Source of the DNA: Tamarix chinensis
Taxonomy: Eukaryota; Streptophyta; Magnoliopsida; Caryophyllales; Tamaricaceae
NCBI GenBank assembly: GCA_030549775.1
Contig: CM060171.1
Coordinates: 7,722,289-7,786,288, forward strand
DNA: 64,000 bases
Direction: 5' to 3'
Under the pieces are notes generated by a model that was not told the origin of the DNA, ran no database searches, and saw nothing but the letters and a program-made list of their open reading frames with translations. The position numbers and the translations under genes were made by a program. Of the stretch, positions 38,280-48,480 are shown in pieces. The first letter of the stretch is position 1. Each line of letters starts with the position of its first letter.

Positions 38280-39519
38280 TGTTCAAAACTTTTTCAGAAA
38301 GGTCTGCATGCTTATGTGTCTATGGGGTATGCTTTGTGTTTTTGGTAGGCTCTTTAGGTTCTTGAGATTTGCCTTCATTTGCAAATACAGTAAGGACCTA
38401 ATCTTTCTTTACCCATGTCTGTTTTGTAGATTTCATAAACTTATACATGGAGTTGTCATGACCCAACTTATTACAATGATTGCAGTATAAGAGTTTCCAT
38501 TCAAAGATAACCTTCTGTGCCCGAGAGGCTCCATTAGGTAGCAGTATATCCACTGATTCAAATAGGGTCTTACTGATATTCACCTCCACAAGTAACCTAG
38601 GATATGAAATCCTCTCCCTAGAAGCAGTAATAGCATCAATACATATAGGCTTGCCAAGAATGTTGCCTATTATGCTAAGGGAATTTACAGCCTATAAGTG
38701 CAAAGGAAGTCTTGGCAGTGTGATCCAAAGAGGCATAACAAGCCAATAATTTTCGTTCATTTGAATGTCAGAGCTCCATTTTCTAAGTAGCATAGGTCTA
38801 ATCCCAAATAACCAACAAGGCCGAGAGAGTACCTTCTGCAAAGTCTCAAGATCATGGAATCGAAATAGGAAATATTTGTGGTCATGACTCAGGATCTCAG
38901 AATTAGGACCCAAAGAAGACCAGTGTTGGGTGACAAAACTTTGCATTTGGGAATGGGAAGGTGGAATGCCAACCAAAAAACCAATGAGAGTATTCTGCCA
39001 GCGTTTACTTTCATCCTAGATATCCTTCTTGACAAATTGAGCTTTTGATACCCCTTCTATAATCACCGGGGGAATATACTAGAGGGTAGTTCCTGACTCT
39101 GGAAATCGATTTAATATAACAGTGTCCCGCCAACTGCATATAGGTACTTGTTGAAAAGTGTTTAAATCCTTATCAATCGGGTGATCCATATCAGGCGACT
39201 GTTTCTGTGAATTTATTTGACTATTCTGTTGAAAAGGGGTTGATTGAAGGGCTATGGGGGATACATTCCGTTGATTTTATTCCACTAGGAAGGGAGTCTC
39301 TAAATGTCCATATAAATTTCCACCACCAATGTGACCGTAATTCTTTCCCTCATCAACCCTAACATTCGCAATTGATTTCGACTCAAGTTCAATTGGTGCT
39401 GGAGATTCATTTCTGGGAGAAAACTGGTTAGACGAGGAAGTGCTGAAACGTCCAAAACACCGGCAAGCAGCGGCGAGAGTTTAGGGAGTGGGGAGTGCGT
39501 GAGGCGCGTTCTTCTTCAT
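38280..39519 (-). pseudogene. LINE 1 ORF1, DUF4283-like with zinc knuckle
   Basis: The likely start is the ATG complement of 39519, but a stop follows after 12 codons. The DUF4283-like core reads from about 38985 to 38700 (FLFRFHDLETLQKVLSRPCW, then a GxxPMLLRKW-like stretch). A CCHC knuckle follows at about 38480-38440: CNHCNKLGHDNSMY, where the last cysteine is tyrosine. In plant L1 elements this protein is the nucleic-acid-binding partner of ORF2. Stops at about 38692, 39078 and 39015 mark it as dead. Confidence 0.8.
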
Positions 39520-40679
39520 CTTAGACCTTTTTCTAATCAGTTACACAACTTATTATCCCTCCTATCTTTAGTTGCGCAAGTTTTTTGGTTTGTGTTGGTT
39601 TTGTTCTCCCTTCTTTTTCCCTTCCTTTTTCCTTAAAGTTCCTTAGCTATAGGGTTTAATCCTAATGATTTTTTGTTATTTTATTTCTTAGGTGATTTTT
39701 CTGAGGTTTCAAAAAAGGCAGATTAGGACTTATGTGCTTAGAGCCTGGAGTCATTTTTAGTAAGAATACTTGTCATAGTCTAGGGTTTTGGCTGCTAAGT
39801 ATTATTCATTGTTTTGTATTATACTATGTTATTGTTATTTTGTGAATTAATATATGCTACTAATGCTTTACCATGCGTTTGATATCATATGATAGAAAAT
39901 GAATAAGTAAAGATTATGCAATATTGTTAGTTTATGTGGAAAAACCCTCGATATGAAATATGGTCATATTATGGGGTTTATTAATGATTTGATGAATGTG
40001 AAATGATTATGATAAGGTCTATAGAGAAAAATGTGAGGATAATGTTACCAACCATATAAGATTTAACCAAAAATAAGGGTTTTATTATCGATAAGGGTAT
40101 TTTGGTTAACGTGAGTTAAGTATAAGAATCATGGTTTTTGTAAGGTGTTTATCATCTAAAATATGCTAAGGAATTTATATGAAGTGTTTAGAGAATTCGA
40201 GAATGACCTAAGTTTGATAAAGTATAAAAATGGTTGATTTGGGAATAGTAAACCTAAAACGGGAAAGCTATTATCACATTTGTGAAATGGTAGAGTTAGA
40301 CCATGAAATCTGAATATGCTTTTAATATTAGTACTTAGTAATTTATATTAAATCTAGTAATTGTTTGATACCTACAAGAAAAGTTATGATGGATTTGTAA
40401 AATTAGGGCTTATAAGCCCGAGAATAGTAACTTTTAAGATTTGGTTATTATTGCATGTGAATGAACTTAGATTTGGGCCTTGAAATTTAAGTATGTTGAT
40501 AATGATAATATTTGAGGAACAGTACTAAGTTTGGTGGTTAAAAGAGTAACATGAGAAAAGTTATGATAAAAGTGTGAAATTAGGGTTTTGGGGAATATAA
40601 GGGTCTTAACCCTAAAAAATAGCCTTATGATCTTATGATGCGCCTTACCTACTCTAAACATGCTCTGTACTTATTAAAT

Positions 40680-41215
40680 CAATCATGAATAAAACATTAA
40701 TCATTTAAACTGAAAGATCGCGTGAGTCAGGCTGAGGTGTTTTATGATGTCATTCCACCAGACGATAATAATAGCTCAGGATCGTGTTGCCCTAAGAGGT
40801 ATTTTATTCATTCCATCGGATGATAGCTCACGTGTCTTGTCTTTGAGATGTGCTTCATTCCATTCTACATGATTAAGAATAGTAGAGCCCCATACTCATC
40901 ATGAATAAGAATATGATTTAAGATGAGTAACCTAATAGATAAAATACTAATAACTTAAAGTGGAAGAGTACATGAGTCAAAACCAAGGTGTTAAATCTAT
41001 TTCACCATATGATAATAGTGACTCAAGTATGTATCCCTGAGAGGTGCTTCAGACCATTTCACTAGTTTAAGAATAGTGGCTCAAGATCGTTCTGCCCTAA
41101 GAGGTGTTGGTTATATTCCACCAGATAATAATAGTGGCTCGGGTGTGTTGTCCTTGAGAGGCACTTTAGACTGTTCCACCAGATTAAAAATAGTGGGGTC
41201 CCTGAACTCAATGTA
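40680..41215 (+). repeat. CCACCGG-motif arrays in LTR F, decayed
   Basis: Leaders CATTTAAACTGAAAGATC and AACTTAAAGTGGAAGAG are followed by motifs that have drifted to forms like CCACCAGATAATAATAGTGG, with GCCCTAAGAGGTG spacers. Same order as in the other LTRs. Confidence 0.7.
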
Positions 41216-41815
41216 AATAAAAGAATAAAATTTTGTTCTATCTAATAAAAAGGCTTATATCAATCCTTACCTTGTGATGTCTTATGTGTATCGAATGTGT
41301 ATGTATTCTCTACGATGCTTGTGTATATTTAACTATATTCTTGACTTGATAGTATTGTTAGCTTACTCAGTATGTAGCATGCTAGTCATCCTTTTCATGG
41401 GTGCTACTCATTCCCGCAAACAAAGCATCAGCTAGATGATTTTGTTGCGTTTGATGCATTGTATGGGGAGGAGTGAATTTTATATGTACTGGGTGTTTGG
41501 ACAAAGAGTTATATTATTCAAAAGAAGTTTTACCTGGATACATTTTTACTCTTTAATCTATGGTATCCCTTTTGTTGTATTTTTTTTTTACTATATTCCA
41601 AAGCTAACCTCCAAACTAATATTTGTATTTATAAAACTTCTCTCATTTATATTTACTTTATTTTACTATGAATAGTTTTAGCCTTGTGATTGATGTAAAG
41701 ATAGTATGGTAAACCAAACTTACGTCAATTACGGCAGTAACACCCAATATTTGATTATATGCTTCCACTATAAATTAAAATTTTTCAGTAGTAAAATTTG
41801 GAGTGTTAAAAATAT

Positions 41816-42511
41816 CCTTGATACCTATTGAGAGAATGATTAATGTTATGCTATATACGTCATGAAATTGTATAAGTTATTATATGAGTGGAATGCTATA
41901 TATACCACATGTATACTTGAGAATGAGTATTGTAAGTTAAAGATTACCATGTTTTATCTTGTGCCCTCTATGAGTTAGGTTATTTTGATTTACCTGGTAA
42001 TAAACCTGTACCGATACTACCTTAGTTGAATAGGTCCTGTGACAATTTAATGATGATGGGGAGCAGACCTCTTGTGCATGTATGAGATAGTAGGCCACTT
42101 GGAGTTTTTATCCTTTAGGGATTTATCCTTATTTTTTGTATATATTTTAAATTTTTTCAAGTGTTGTATCAAAATTTTGATGGTGTTGTAACTGAATTTT
42201 AGTTTCTCATTTATTTGCTAAGTTTTTAAAATCTAGGGATATTTGCTAATTTTATCAATGATGATTTTGTTCAGTTAAATTGTTCACGTTCTATCTACCA
42301 CTAAATATCTCCTTGTGGGAGTTTATTCTCACAATACAGATGATGTTTAAGTTTCAGTTGGATAGGTTTTAGCTATGAATCTAACACAAGGTAGATGATG
42401 TGCATCTATCTTATGTTAGGTTTGGTGGTAACATTTTTCATTTTCTATTTTGGTTTCAACATATTTTCTTTTAAATGAAGTTTTTTGTGATTGAAAAATG
42501 GGAGTGTTACA
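41816..42511 (+). mobile_element. 3' end of LTR Y, host of solo LTR F
   Basis: The tail matches the family: CCTGTACCGATACTACCTTA and GGGGAGCAGACCTC (about 42005-42075, close to LTR D), GGTGGTAACATTTTTC at 42434, and the end GAAAAATGGGAGTGTTACA at 42511. The acceptor-like site has decayed to TTGTGCATG. Its 5' part would lie left of 23412, and beyond unit Z before 1839, but I could not locate its start. Confidence 0.65.
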
Positions 42512-42659
42512 TCTATTGCGTCAATCATCAATCTGAAAAGCTCTTGAGGTAACTACATGCTAGTAGTGTAGGTCTAAGGTGTTACACTCAGTCCCCTATA
42601 GTAAAATTTATTAGGTGGTGTGAAACTATGAAGCTACTTGTGCTAACGCTATAGCATAC
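42512..42659. other. Short spacer with another LTR-like end
   Basis: GGTCTAAGGTGTTACA ends at about 42587 and looks like one more terminus of the family. Nothing upstream confirms it. Confidence 0.3.
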
Positions 42660-42968
42660 TGTAATATCCTGAGTCAATTCAATCACAAGAGGATTACCCT
42701 AGAGTGATTTTGAATTGATCGTTCGACCCTGCAGATCAACACGGGTTTTTTAGTGCACTTTGTCTTCGCTCAAACATTTCTTGAGATTTTTTTTAAAAAA
42801 AAAATCTAAAACTTTTTAGGAGGGTTACCTATCTTAAAAATTGTTCTACAGTAAGCATGCTTAACTATGGATTATTTAGGATGGAATTACCAAAAGAATG
42901 GTATACTATATTAATATCAATAGTCATATCAATTATTATAATACTTCACTCAAATCGGGGGTATTACA
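42660..42968 (+). mobile_element. 309-bp miniature LTR-like element, TSD CATAC
   Basis: It starts TGTAATATCCTGAGTC and ends AATCGGGGGTATTACA. Flanks are identical CATAC (42655-42659 and 42969-42973). The terminal 7 bp (TGTAATA/TATTACA) are perfectly inverse-complementary. It has no open frame. It could be a short solo LTR of another family, a strongly deleted member of the giant LTR family, or a small TIR element. Confidence 0.7.
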
Positions 42969-42973
42969 CATAC

Positions 42974-43410
42974 AACTTTGGATATTGTATACCACTTTAA
43001 TATTCAATGTAGTGGAAATGTGCATCTCATTATAATCTCAAACCAAATAAGTTATAGTTGGGAAAGCTGTTGTTGTTAGTGCAGATTATTACTGTTGTTT
43101 TTTTTTAGCTTATTTTAAAAATTATATATATATATAAAGAATCGAAAGTAGACACTCAGAGTGTGATGATTTAGTGGCGTCGAGGTACCATTTTCATACC
43201 GCATGTCACTGGATTAAATGGCGACAGTTATAATAGAGTTTCTCTTCCCCACTGGAATAAAAAAGAATGAAAGTAGACAGCCCTAAAAATATGGATTCCA
43301 AATAAGTGGGACTTTCACGAAGTGTGCCCCCCACGAAAGAATAAAACTATGCAGCATCAATCACTAAATTAAACACGTACATTGGATAAGATGCTTATGA
43401 CTACTAGCTG
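42974..43410. other. Unassigned intergenic DNA
   Basis: No repeat boundary or domain. The repeated phrase GAAAGTAGACA occurs at 43144 and 43269. The last 100 bp lead into the TATA-associated ORF at 43456. Confidence 0.4.
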
Positions 43411-43413
43411 GGG

Positions 43414-43424
43414 TACTATATATA
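43414..43424 (+). promoter_or_regulatory. Possible TATA box
   Basis: CTATATATACA about 35-40 bp before the ATG at 43456, in DNA outside recognised transposons. If used, the 5' leader would be only about 10 nt, or translation would begin further downstream. Confidence 0.4.
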
Positions 43425-43455
43425 CAGGCATTTCTACTGCAGTTCCTTGCAACAA

Positions 43456-43770
43456 ATGAGATTAAACGCTCAATATAGTAGCGATTGTATACATCTATAC
43501 ATGGAGGGATCTTTTAAGGGAAAGAAGACATCTTCAACAAATCATGCCCAAATAGATTTTGAAAATTTTATATCATCGAAGGTATGCAGAGATCGTCTTC
43601 ATATAGGACAGCAGAAGACCAATGCTCAGCCACCCTATACGGTTCTTGTTTACCCTTCATCTCAGAAGGCCAGTACTGTTCGAACAATCAATAGTTACGA
43701 AGCAGCTGCTAAATATAACGGCATACATATCTCTGAGTACCGATCAACTGCCAGGGTGCAAGATCCATAG
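43456..43770 (+). CDS. Short ORF of unknown function (104 aa)
   Basis: I do not recognise this protein. I chose the ATG at 43456; an in-frame TTG lies 9 bp upstream. The sequence is of normal amino-acid composition, with a basic N-terminal half (GSFKGKKTSS), an acidic/aromatic stretch (IDFENFISSK) and a C-terminal YEAAAKYNGIHISEY segment. It has no signal peptide, membrane segment or zinc motif. It lies in non-repetitive DNA, has a TATA-like box upstream and an AATAAAAAATG poly(A)-like signal at about 43874. It could be a real small gene, one exon of a larger gene, a decayed gene fragment or chance. Confidence 0.3.
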   Translation: MRLNAQYSSDCIHLYMEGSFKGKKTSSTNHAQIDFENFISSKVCRDRLHIGQQKTNAQPPYTVLVYPSSQKASTVRTINSYEAAAKYNGIHISEYRSTARVQDP

Positions 43771-43808
43771 CCTTGCGAATTTCACTACTAGAAAATATAT
43801 GTATTTAT

Positions 43809-43833
43809 GTGTGTGTGTGTGTGTGTGTGTGTA
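43809..43833 (+). repeat. (GT)n microsatellite
   Basis: About 12 GT units following a TATGTATTTAT stretch. Confidence 0.95.
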
Positions 43834-43984
43834 TGGTCACTACAGTACCTACTTTTCTATTTTGTTTACTTATAATAAAAAATGGGAATGGATACTACTG
43901 TAAACAATTAGGAACGAAGAGCTCTCTGCGTGACAGACTCAGAAAGACACTTATCGTGTATTCTTAATAATTGATGATAATGAA

Positions 43985-44150
43985 GTCCTGCAAGTAGAGT
44001 TTGAATACTACTTCTCTTTAGGTTGTTTTAATTTTCCTCTTCATACTTTAATTTGGTTTATATATATATATATATACACTGTGTATAATCGAAGGCTAAT
44101 GAGTGCTGTACAACTCTCTGGTGCGTGTTGCATTTGAAGATGCATGTACA
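43985..44150 (+). repeat. Diverged duplicate, copy 1
   Basis: This stretch (GAGTTTGAATACTACTTCT, then TTGTTTTAATTTTCCTCTTC and ATAATCGAAGGCTAATGAGT) can be aligned by eye with 52775-52945. That copy reads GAAGTTTGAGTATTACTTCT, TTGTTTTAACTTTCATCTTG and TGATCGAAGATTGACTAGTG. The similarity looks like an old duplication of non-coding DNA or an unnamed dispersed repeat. Confidence 0.55.
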
Positions 44151-45360
44151 TATGACGGAAAGGAGATCAAAAGAGAAACAAGATGATTACTCACAAAAAG
44201 AAAGGTGACTGGGGACTAAGGAAGATAGAGATTTCCGATCATAGGCACGGACATCAACTATTCTGGTACCGATCCACCAAACAGCCATCGGACCAAATTT
44301 TTATTATATATTGTTTCAACCACTAGGTTCCGAAATTTCTAAAAGATAGATATTTTTTTAGTTACCAGTATTATAATATTTTTATAGTATCTTTATTTAT
44401 ATTTTATTTTATATTTATTTTTAGATATTTCTTTTCTGAAATTATTGTGGCGTTGCTTAATTATGAAGTAAAGGACATTTGCATTCATAAATTTTCATCA
44501 TAAAGAGTAAACTTGAAGGAGAGAGATAATTAAAATAAATAATTAAATCATTACAACTTTGTAGTAACACCATTTATACATGATTAGTAATTGTTTTTAT
44601 GGATGGAACTCTCATAAATAAATAAATAAAATAAAAACTTACAAGGAAGATCAGTTGACCTATTCAAAACGGCCGACCGAACACCAAATCAGGTCACAAG
44701 TAACAAAACCAGACGCGGACGACCTTAAGCCCACACCCATACCGTCGACGCATCAAGAAAAATAGGGGATCTTGACGAGAAAAGAGAACAGAAGTCATGC
44801 TGCAGAGAATTGCTGATGATCGAAACCAAAGGAAAGAAGAAGAAAACACCATCCAAAAAATATGAAGACACCCAAAAACGTAAGAAGTTCGATCGACTGG
44901 CACGGCGCAACCTTAGACTCCCATCTCAGTCCAGCCTACGTGATCTTAACCTTTTTAACGCTTGAAATTTCAGATAACCAAAACGTTCACAGAGCCTTAA
45001 TTAACAGGTTATATATAATGCAATCCTGATCGTTAGTACTATAATTGGGTTTTTGCTAGCTTCCGCTAAATGTTTGTGCGTATACTCTTTTTTCCAACAT
45101 GAAAGCTATCACAGCCCGGCCGGTCCTCGTGGAAGTACTGCTGATCCACATGGCAGACTATGCCTACTGCCAATATTATGGTGAACATTTGCTTTGATCC
45201 TAAACCTTTTATGGGGAACTGGGGAAGGCCTTAGAATCATTAATTTCAGACTTGTCGAAGGAACAAGTGAGCAAAAAGGAGGCAACGGTAATTACAACCC
45301 TGCTACAAGGTGAAAATCTCTAGAATGCCTTTGTTTAGCTGGCTAGGAAATCTAGCTCCC
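44151..45360. other. Unassigned intergenic DNA
   Basis: No recognised gene. A GC-richer part at 44660-44950 gives two overlapping minus-strand frames of 61 and 69 codons, both starting near 44905. Neither shows a domain. Confidence 0.4.
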
Positions 45361-45369
45361 ATAAAATTA

Positions 45370-46701
45370 CAGCGGGTAAAAATTAATCGGGTCTGACATA
45401 ATTCTATAAATTCAGCAACCTGTTCTGAATCAAACTCGATCCAAATTTAATCGAATTTGACGCTAAACTGAATATAAAAAACTCGACATCAACCTGACCC
45501 ATTAATAATCCAACTCGACCCGACTCGATAAAACCAAATTCAATATTAATCAGTTATGATAATATAAAAAATACACATGTCTTATTATTTATTTAAAGTT
45601 TTTAAAACTATATTATTATTTAAATTTTATTTATTTCTTTAACTTTTATTGTGAACTTACTTACTGACTAATGATATTCTAATTTTACCAATTTTTTACA
45701 TAAAAACATAATATTATAATGCTATAATAATAAATATATAACAATTAATGATACATTATTAATCACATGCTTATATGAAGTTAAATTTAATGATTTCTTA
45801 CGAGGTTAATGATTTAGATTAATTTTAGTCGTTAATGTCTTATTCAACCCAAAATCTAAAGTGATTCAATCGAGGATTAGGTTGGCCCGAACTCAATCCG
45901 ATCCATCAAAAACCAAAAAGATCTTATACGTCAAGTTAACTCAAACTTGACCCATCAAATTAACTCGAATACAAAATCACCCGAATATGAGCTTTCCCAG
46001 CCCAATCTTGACCCGATAGGGATATAAAATGGATGAGTTCAGGATAGGTACGCCCATACCCATATCCATATCTGTTAGCATACCCAAATTCATACCCATA
46101 CCCGAACGGCTATCCACTTACATATCCATATCCGTATCCATTTGATATCTCCAATAAATAATCTGTTTACCCGTTAACGGATGTTATCAAGAAACTAAAT
46201 ACATTTAGAGATAAGTGAAATGACAATTTTAACCTTAATTTATACTATATTTATTTCAAAATTAAGGGTAAAAAGGTAATTATATATTGGGTAAACTGGT
46301 ACGGATGTGGATACAGGTATGGGTATAGGTACAGATATAGATATCCCATATCTGTCTCCAATGTGTATTTTTTTCCATCATTCATATTCATTTATCCATA
46401 TCTGTTCAAGTATCCGACGGATAAAACACATTATGTTTCAGATAAAACTGTCCCACGCGCGTTGACATCTATAGACCCGAACCGACAAGCTAACCCAAAA
46501 TAATCTGAACCTGACTTGATTAGAACCTGAAATATCTCAACGCAAACCCTATCCGACTAGATAAATTAATCTGATACAATACGAATATGCAACGACCCGA
46601 ATCCGAAATAACTCGACCTAACCCACAAAGAAGAATGACCTGCAAACAACCCGATTCGCTATAATCCAACCCGACCGGCCTAACCCGATTGCCACCTATA
46701 T
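45370..46701. mobile_element. Non-autonomous hAT-like element, outer
   Basis: Flanked by ATAAAATTA on both sides (45361-45369 and 46702-46710; 8-9 bp, the hAT size). The right end reads inward as TATAGGTGGCAATCGGG, and the left starts CAGCGGGTAAAAATTAATCGGG. GGTGGCAA..CGGG termini are common in plant hAT-type MITEs. The body near each end is full of AACCCGAC/CTCGACCCG phrases. No transposase is seen. A second element is inserted at 46017-46473. Confidence 0.6.
46017..46473. mobile_element. Non-autonomous hAT-like element, inner
   Basis: It starts TAGGGATATAAAATGGATG. The right end reads inward as TATAGATGTCAACGCG. GACCCGA occurs on both sides (46010-46016 and 46474-46480), a 7-8 bp TSD. The left half is rich in CCCATACCCATATCC and the right half in GGATACAGGTATGGGTATA, so the two sub-terminal tracts are inverted relative to each other. 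No coding capacity. Confidence 0.55.
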
Positions 46702-46710
46702 ATAAAATTA

Positions 46711-48027
46711 GAACTTCTATCTCTATGAATGATATCTGGCTTCGGCAATAAGCTTTTCATATTCTGATAATCTTTAGAAGGATAGCAATCTTTCAAGGTC
46801 CATCAAATTCGTCGTGAGCCCTGCCCAACTACGTACATTCCCAGAATTCGATTCCACGACCAACTTCAAATTAAGTATAATCCAATCTTTCCTATACAAA
46901 GCGATAAAATAAAGTAGATATAACAAACAGTTCGGCTTGTTGCGTTTCATCATATATATATAGATATCAATCCCGCAAGAAAATAAATGGTGGAGATACC
47001 CTATGTTGTCTTCGTCTCATTTTTGCTGATATAATTTGAAGTAATTTGACTTGATCCAAAAAAAAATCAATATAGTATTATTATAATTTTATTATTGCTA
47101 GAGCTATAATTAATAATTTTTTTGTTATTACTATTAATGTAATTGTTATCATAGGACCATTATTATAATTGTATGATTAATTTAATATAAATTTCATTAA
47201 TATTTAAATTTTGTCGATCTCATCTGATAATATCTTAAAATAATCTCAGAATAACATAGCCCTACCCTTCTAATATCTACAATAATAGAGCATCTGTCAT
47301 CCTTCAAAAAAAAAAAAGGATCAGTATTTCATTGACACACGTAACATACCTTTATAAAGGAGATTCTCAGGGAATTGAGATAATAAACCAACCGTTTCTA
47401 TCCACTCCGTTGCTTTGGTCCATTTGAGACAGTTCCAATTCGTTGCCCTTGCATAGGCCTTGACTCATCTTGATTGTTACATGTATCAGATCAGTTGCGG
47501 GCTCCACCGAACTATGCCCAAAGTCTATCGGAATCTGTCCGTCTTTTGTACACTGCAATCAGACACATACAGCACTTAGACCCCCCCCCCTTTCCTGGTC
47601 TACGTCGACCTTATGACGTCAAATTGCCACCGTCATGCTTGCACCGGGTAGTTTAACTAGCATGTCCCGGTGTGGCCGTCCTGCACACATGTGCTAGGGG
47701 TTCCATAGATGTAGCAATTAGCCGTATATGATATGAACAGACATGTGCATCCATAACTCTCGCAAAAGCTTAATTTGGTTGTAAAAGATATACAAAGAGG
47801 TAATGTTTTGCATTTTTGTAAAATAATAATTTTTTCAATTTTTTTTCTTTCTTGAAAAATAAATATACACTATCAAATTGTTAAGAGTGTGAAAGTTTGG
47901 AATACAAAAGATTTTATCGTAAGGAAAAAAAACACTTATTTTCCTACATAAGTGAAAAACTATTTATTTAGTTTTTTTTTTTGCCTTATAACAAAAGTAT
48001 ATCCACCAACTAATATAATAACGTTTG
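46711..48027. other. Unassigned DNA with a GC-richer patch
   Basis: The stretch is AT-rich except for 47370-47710, which is much richer in G+C and has a minus-strand 63-codon frame (47558-47367) and a C-run at 47581-47590. I see no domain. The patch may be a fragment of organelle DNA or of an old gene; nothing here settles which. Confidence 0.35.
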
Positions 48028-48310
48028 TTGTAAATATTATATTTATATATAGTGGATGTATAATTTATAACCATGTATTGTATTAAACCCTAGGTTTAAT
48101 ATTCATTATTATCATAAGTTGTAACAGCTTTTCTATTATGATTCTAACCCTCCGCCAACTCTACTTATCATCTACCTCATTTCATATTATTTAAATCCTT
48201 CTCATAATTAATGTAATAAGTATTGGTATTATATATATATATATATATATAATATATATATATGATATTGTAAATTGTAAATGTAAGAGTATCAATAAGA
48301 ATAAGAAGTA

Positions 48311-48451
<141 letters not shown>

Positions 48452-48480
48452 TTATATATAAGTTTATCATTATTACAACA

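Larger units (their letters stand above)
24456..39530 (-). mobile_element. L1-type LINE 1, split by solo LTR E
   Basis: The 3' end is at the T-run 24456-24464, the complement of a poly(A) tail. Pieces are 24456-25139 and 35274-about 39530. On the minus strand the order is ORF1 (DUF4283-like, zinc knuckle), endonuclease, RT and a zf-RVT-like end, as in plant L1 elements. ACACAAC occurs just left of the T-run (24449-24454 region) and at about 39543-39549, a possible remnant of the target duplication, so the 5' boundary is uncertain by tens of bases. Confidence 0.85.
23413..41810 (+). mobile_element. Solo LTR F, split by a LINE (which holds E and D)
   Basis: It starts TTTACTACCCCAAAATTT, a variant of TGAAATACCCCAAAAT, and ends AAAATTTGGAGTGTTAAA, where the final TGTTACA has decayed to TGTTAAA. 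Both flanks are AATAT (23408-23412 and 41811-41815). Its own pieces are about 23413-24455 and about 39530-41810. The left piece has the AT-rich head and pyrimidine block; the right piece has a TTTTTAGTAAG donor remnant (39760), motif arrays 40680-41215 and the tail. Both termini are eroded, fitting an older insertion than the LINE, E and D. Confidence 0.8.

Noticed and set aside
44694..44910. Two overlapping minus-strand frames, Phe-rich
   Set aside because: Two phases overlap over the same bases, and neither has a domain or a clear promoter.
47367..47558. Minus-strand 63-codon frame in the GC-richer patch
   Set aside because: Good composition but no recognised domain. Kept only as a finding about the patch.
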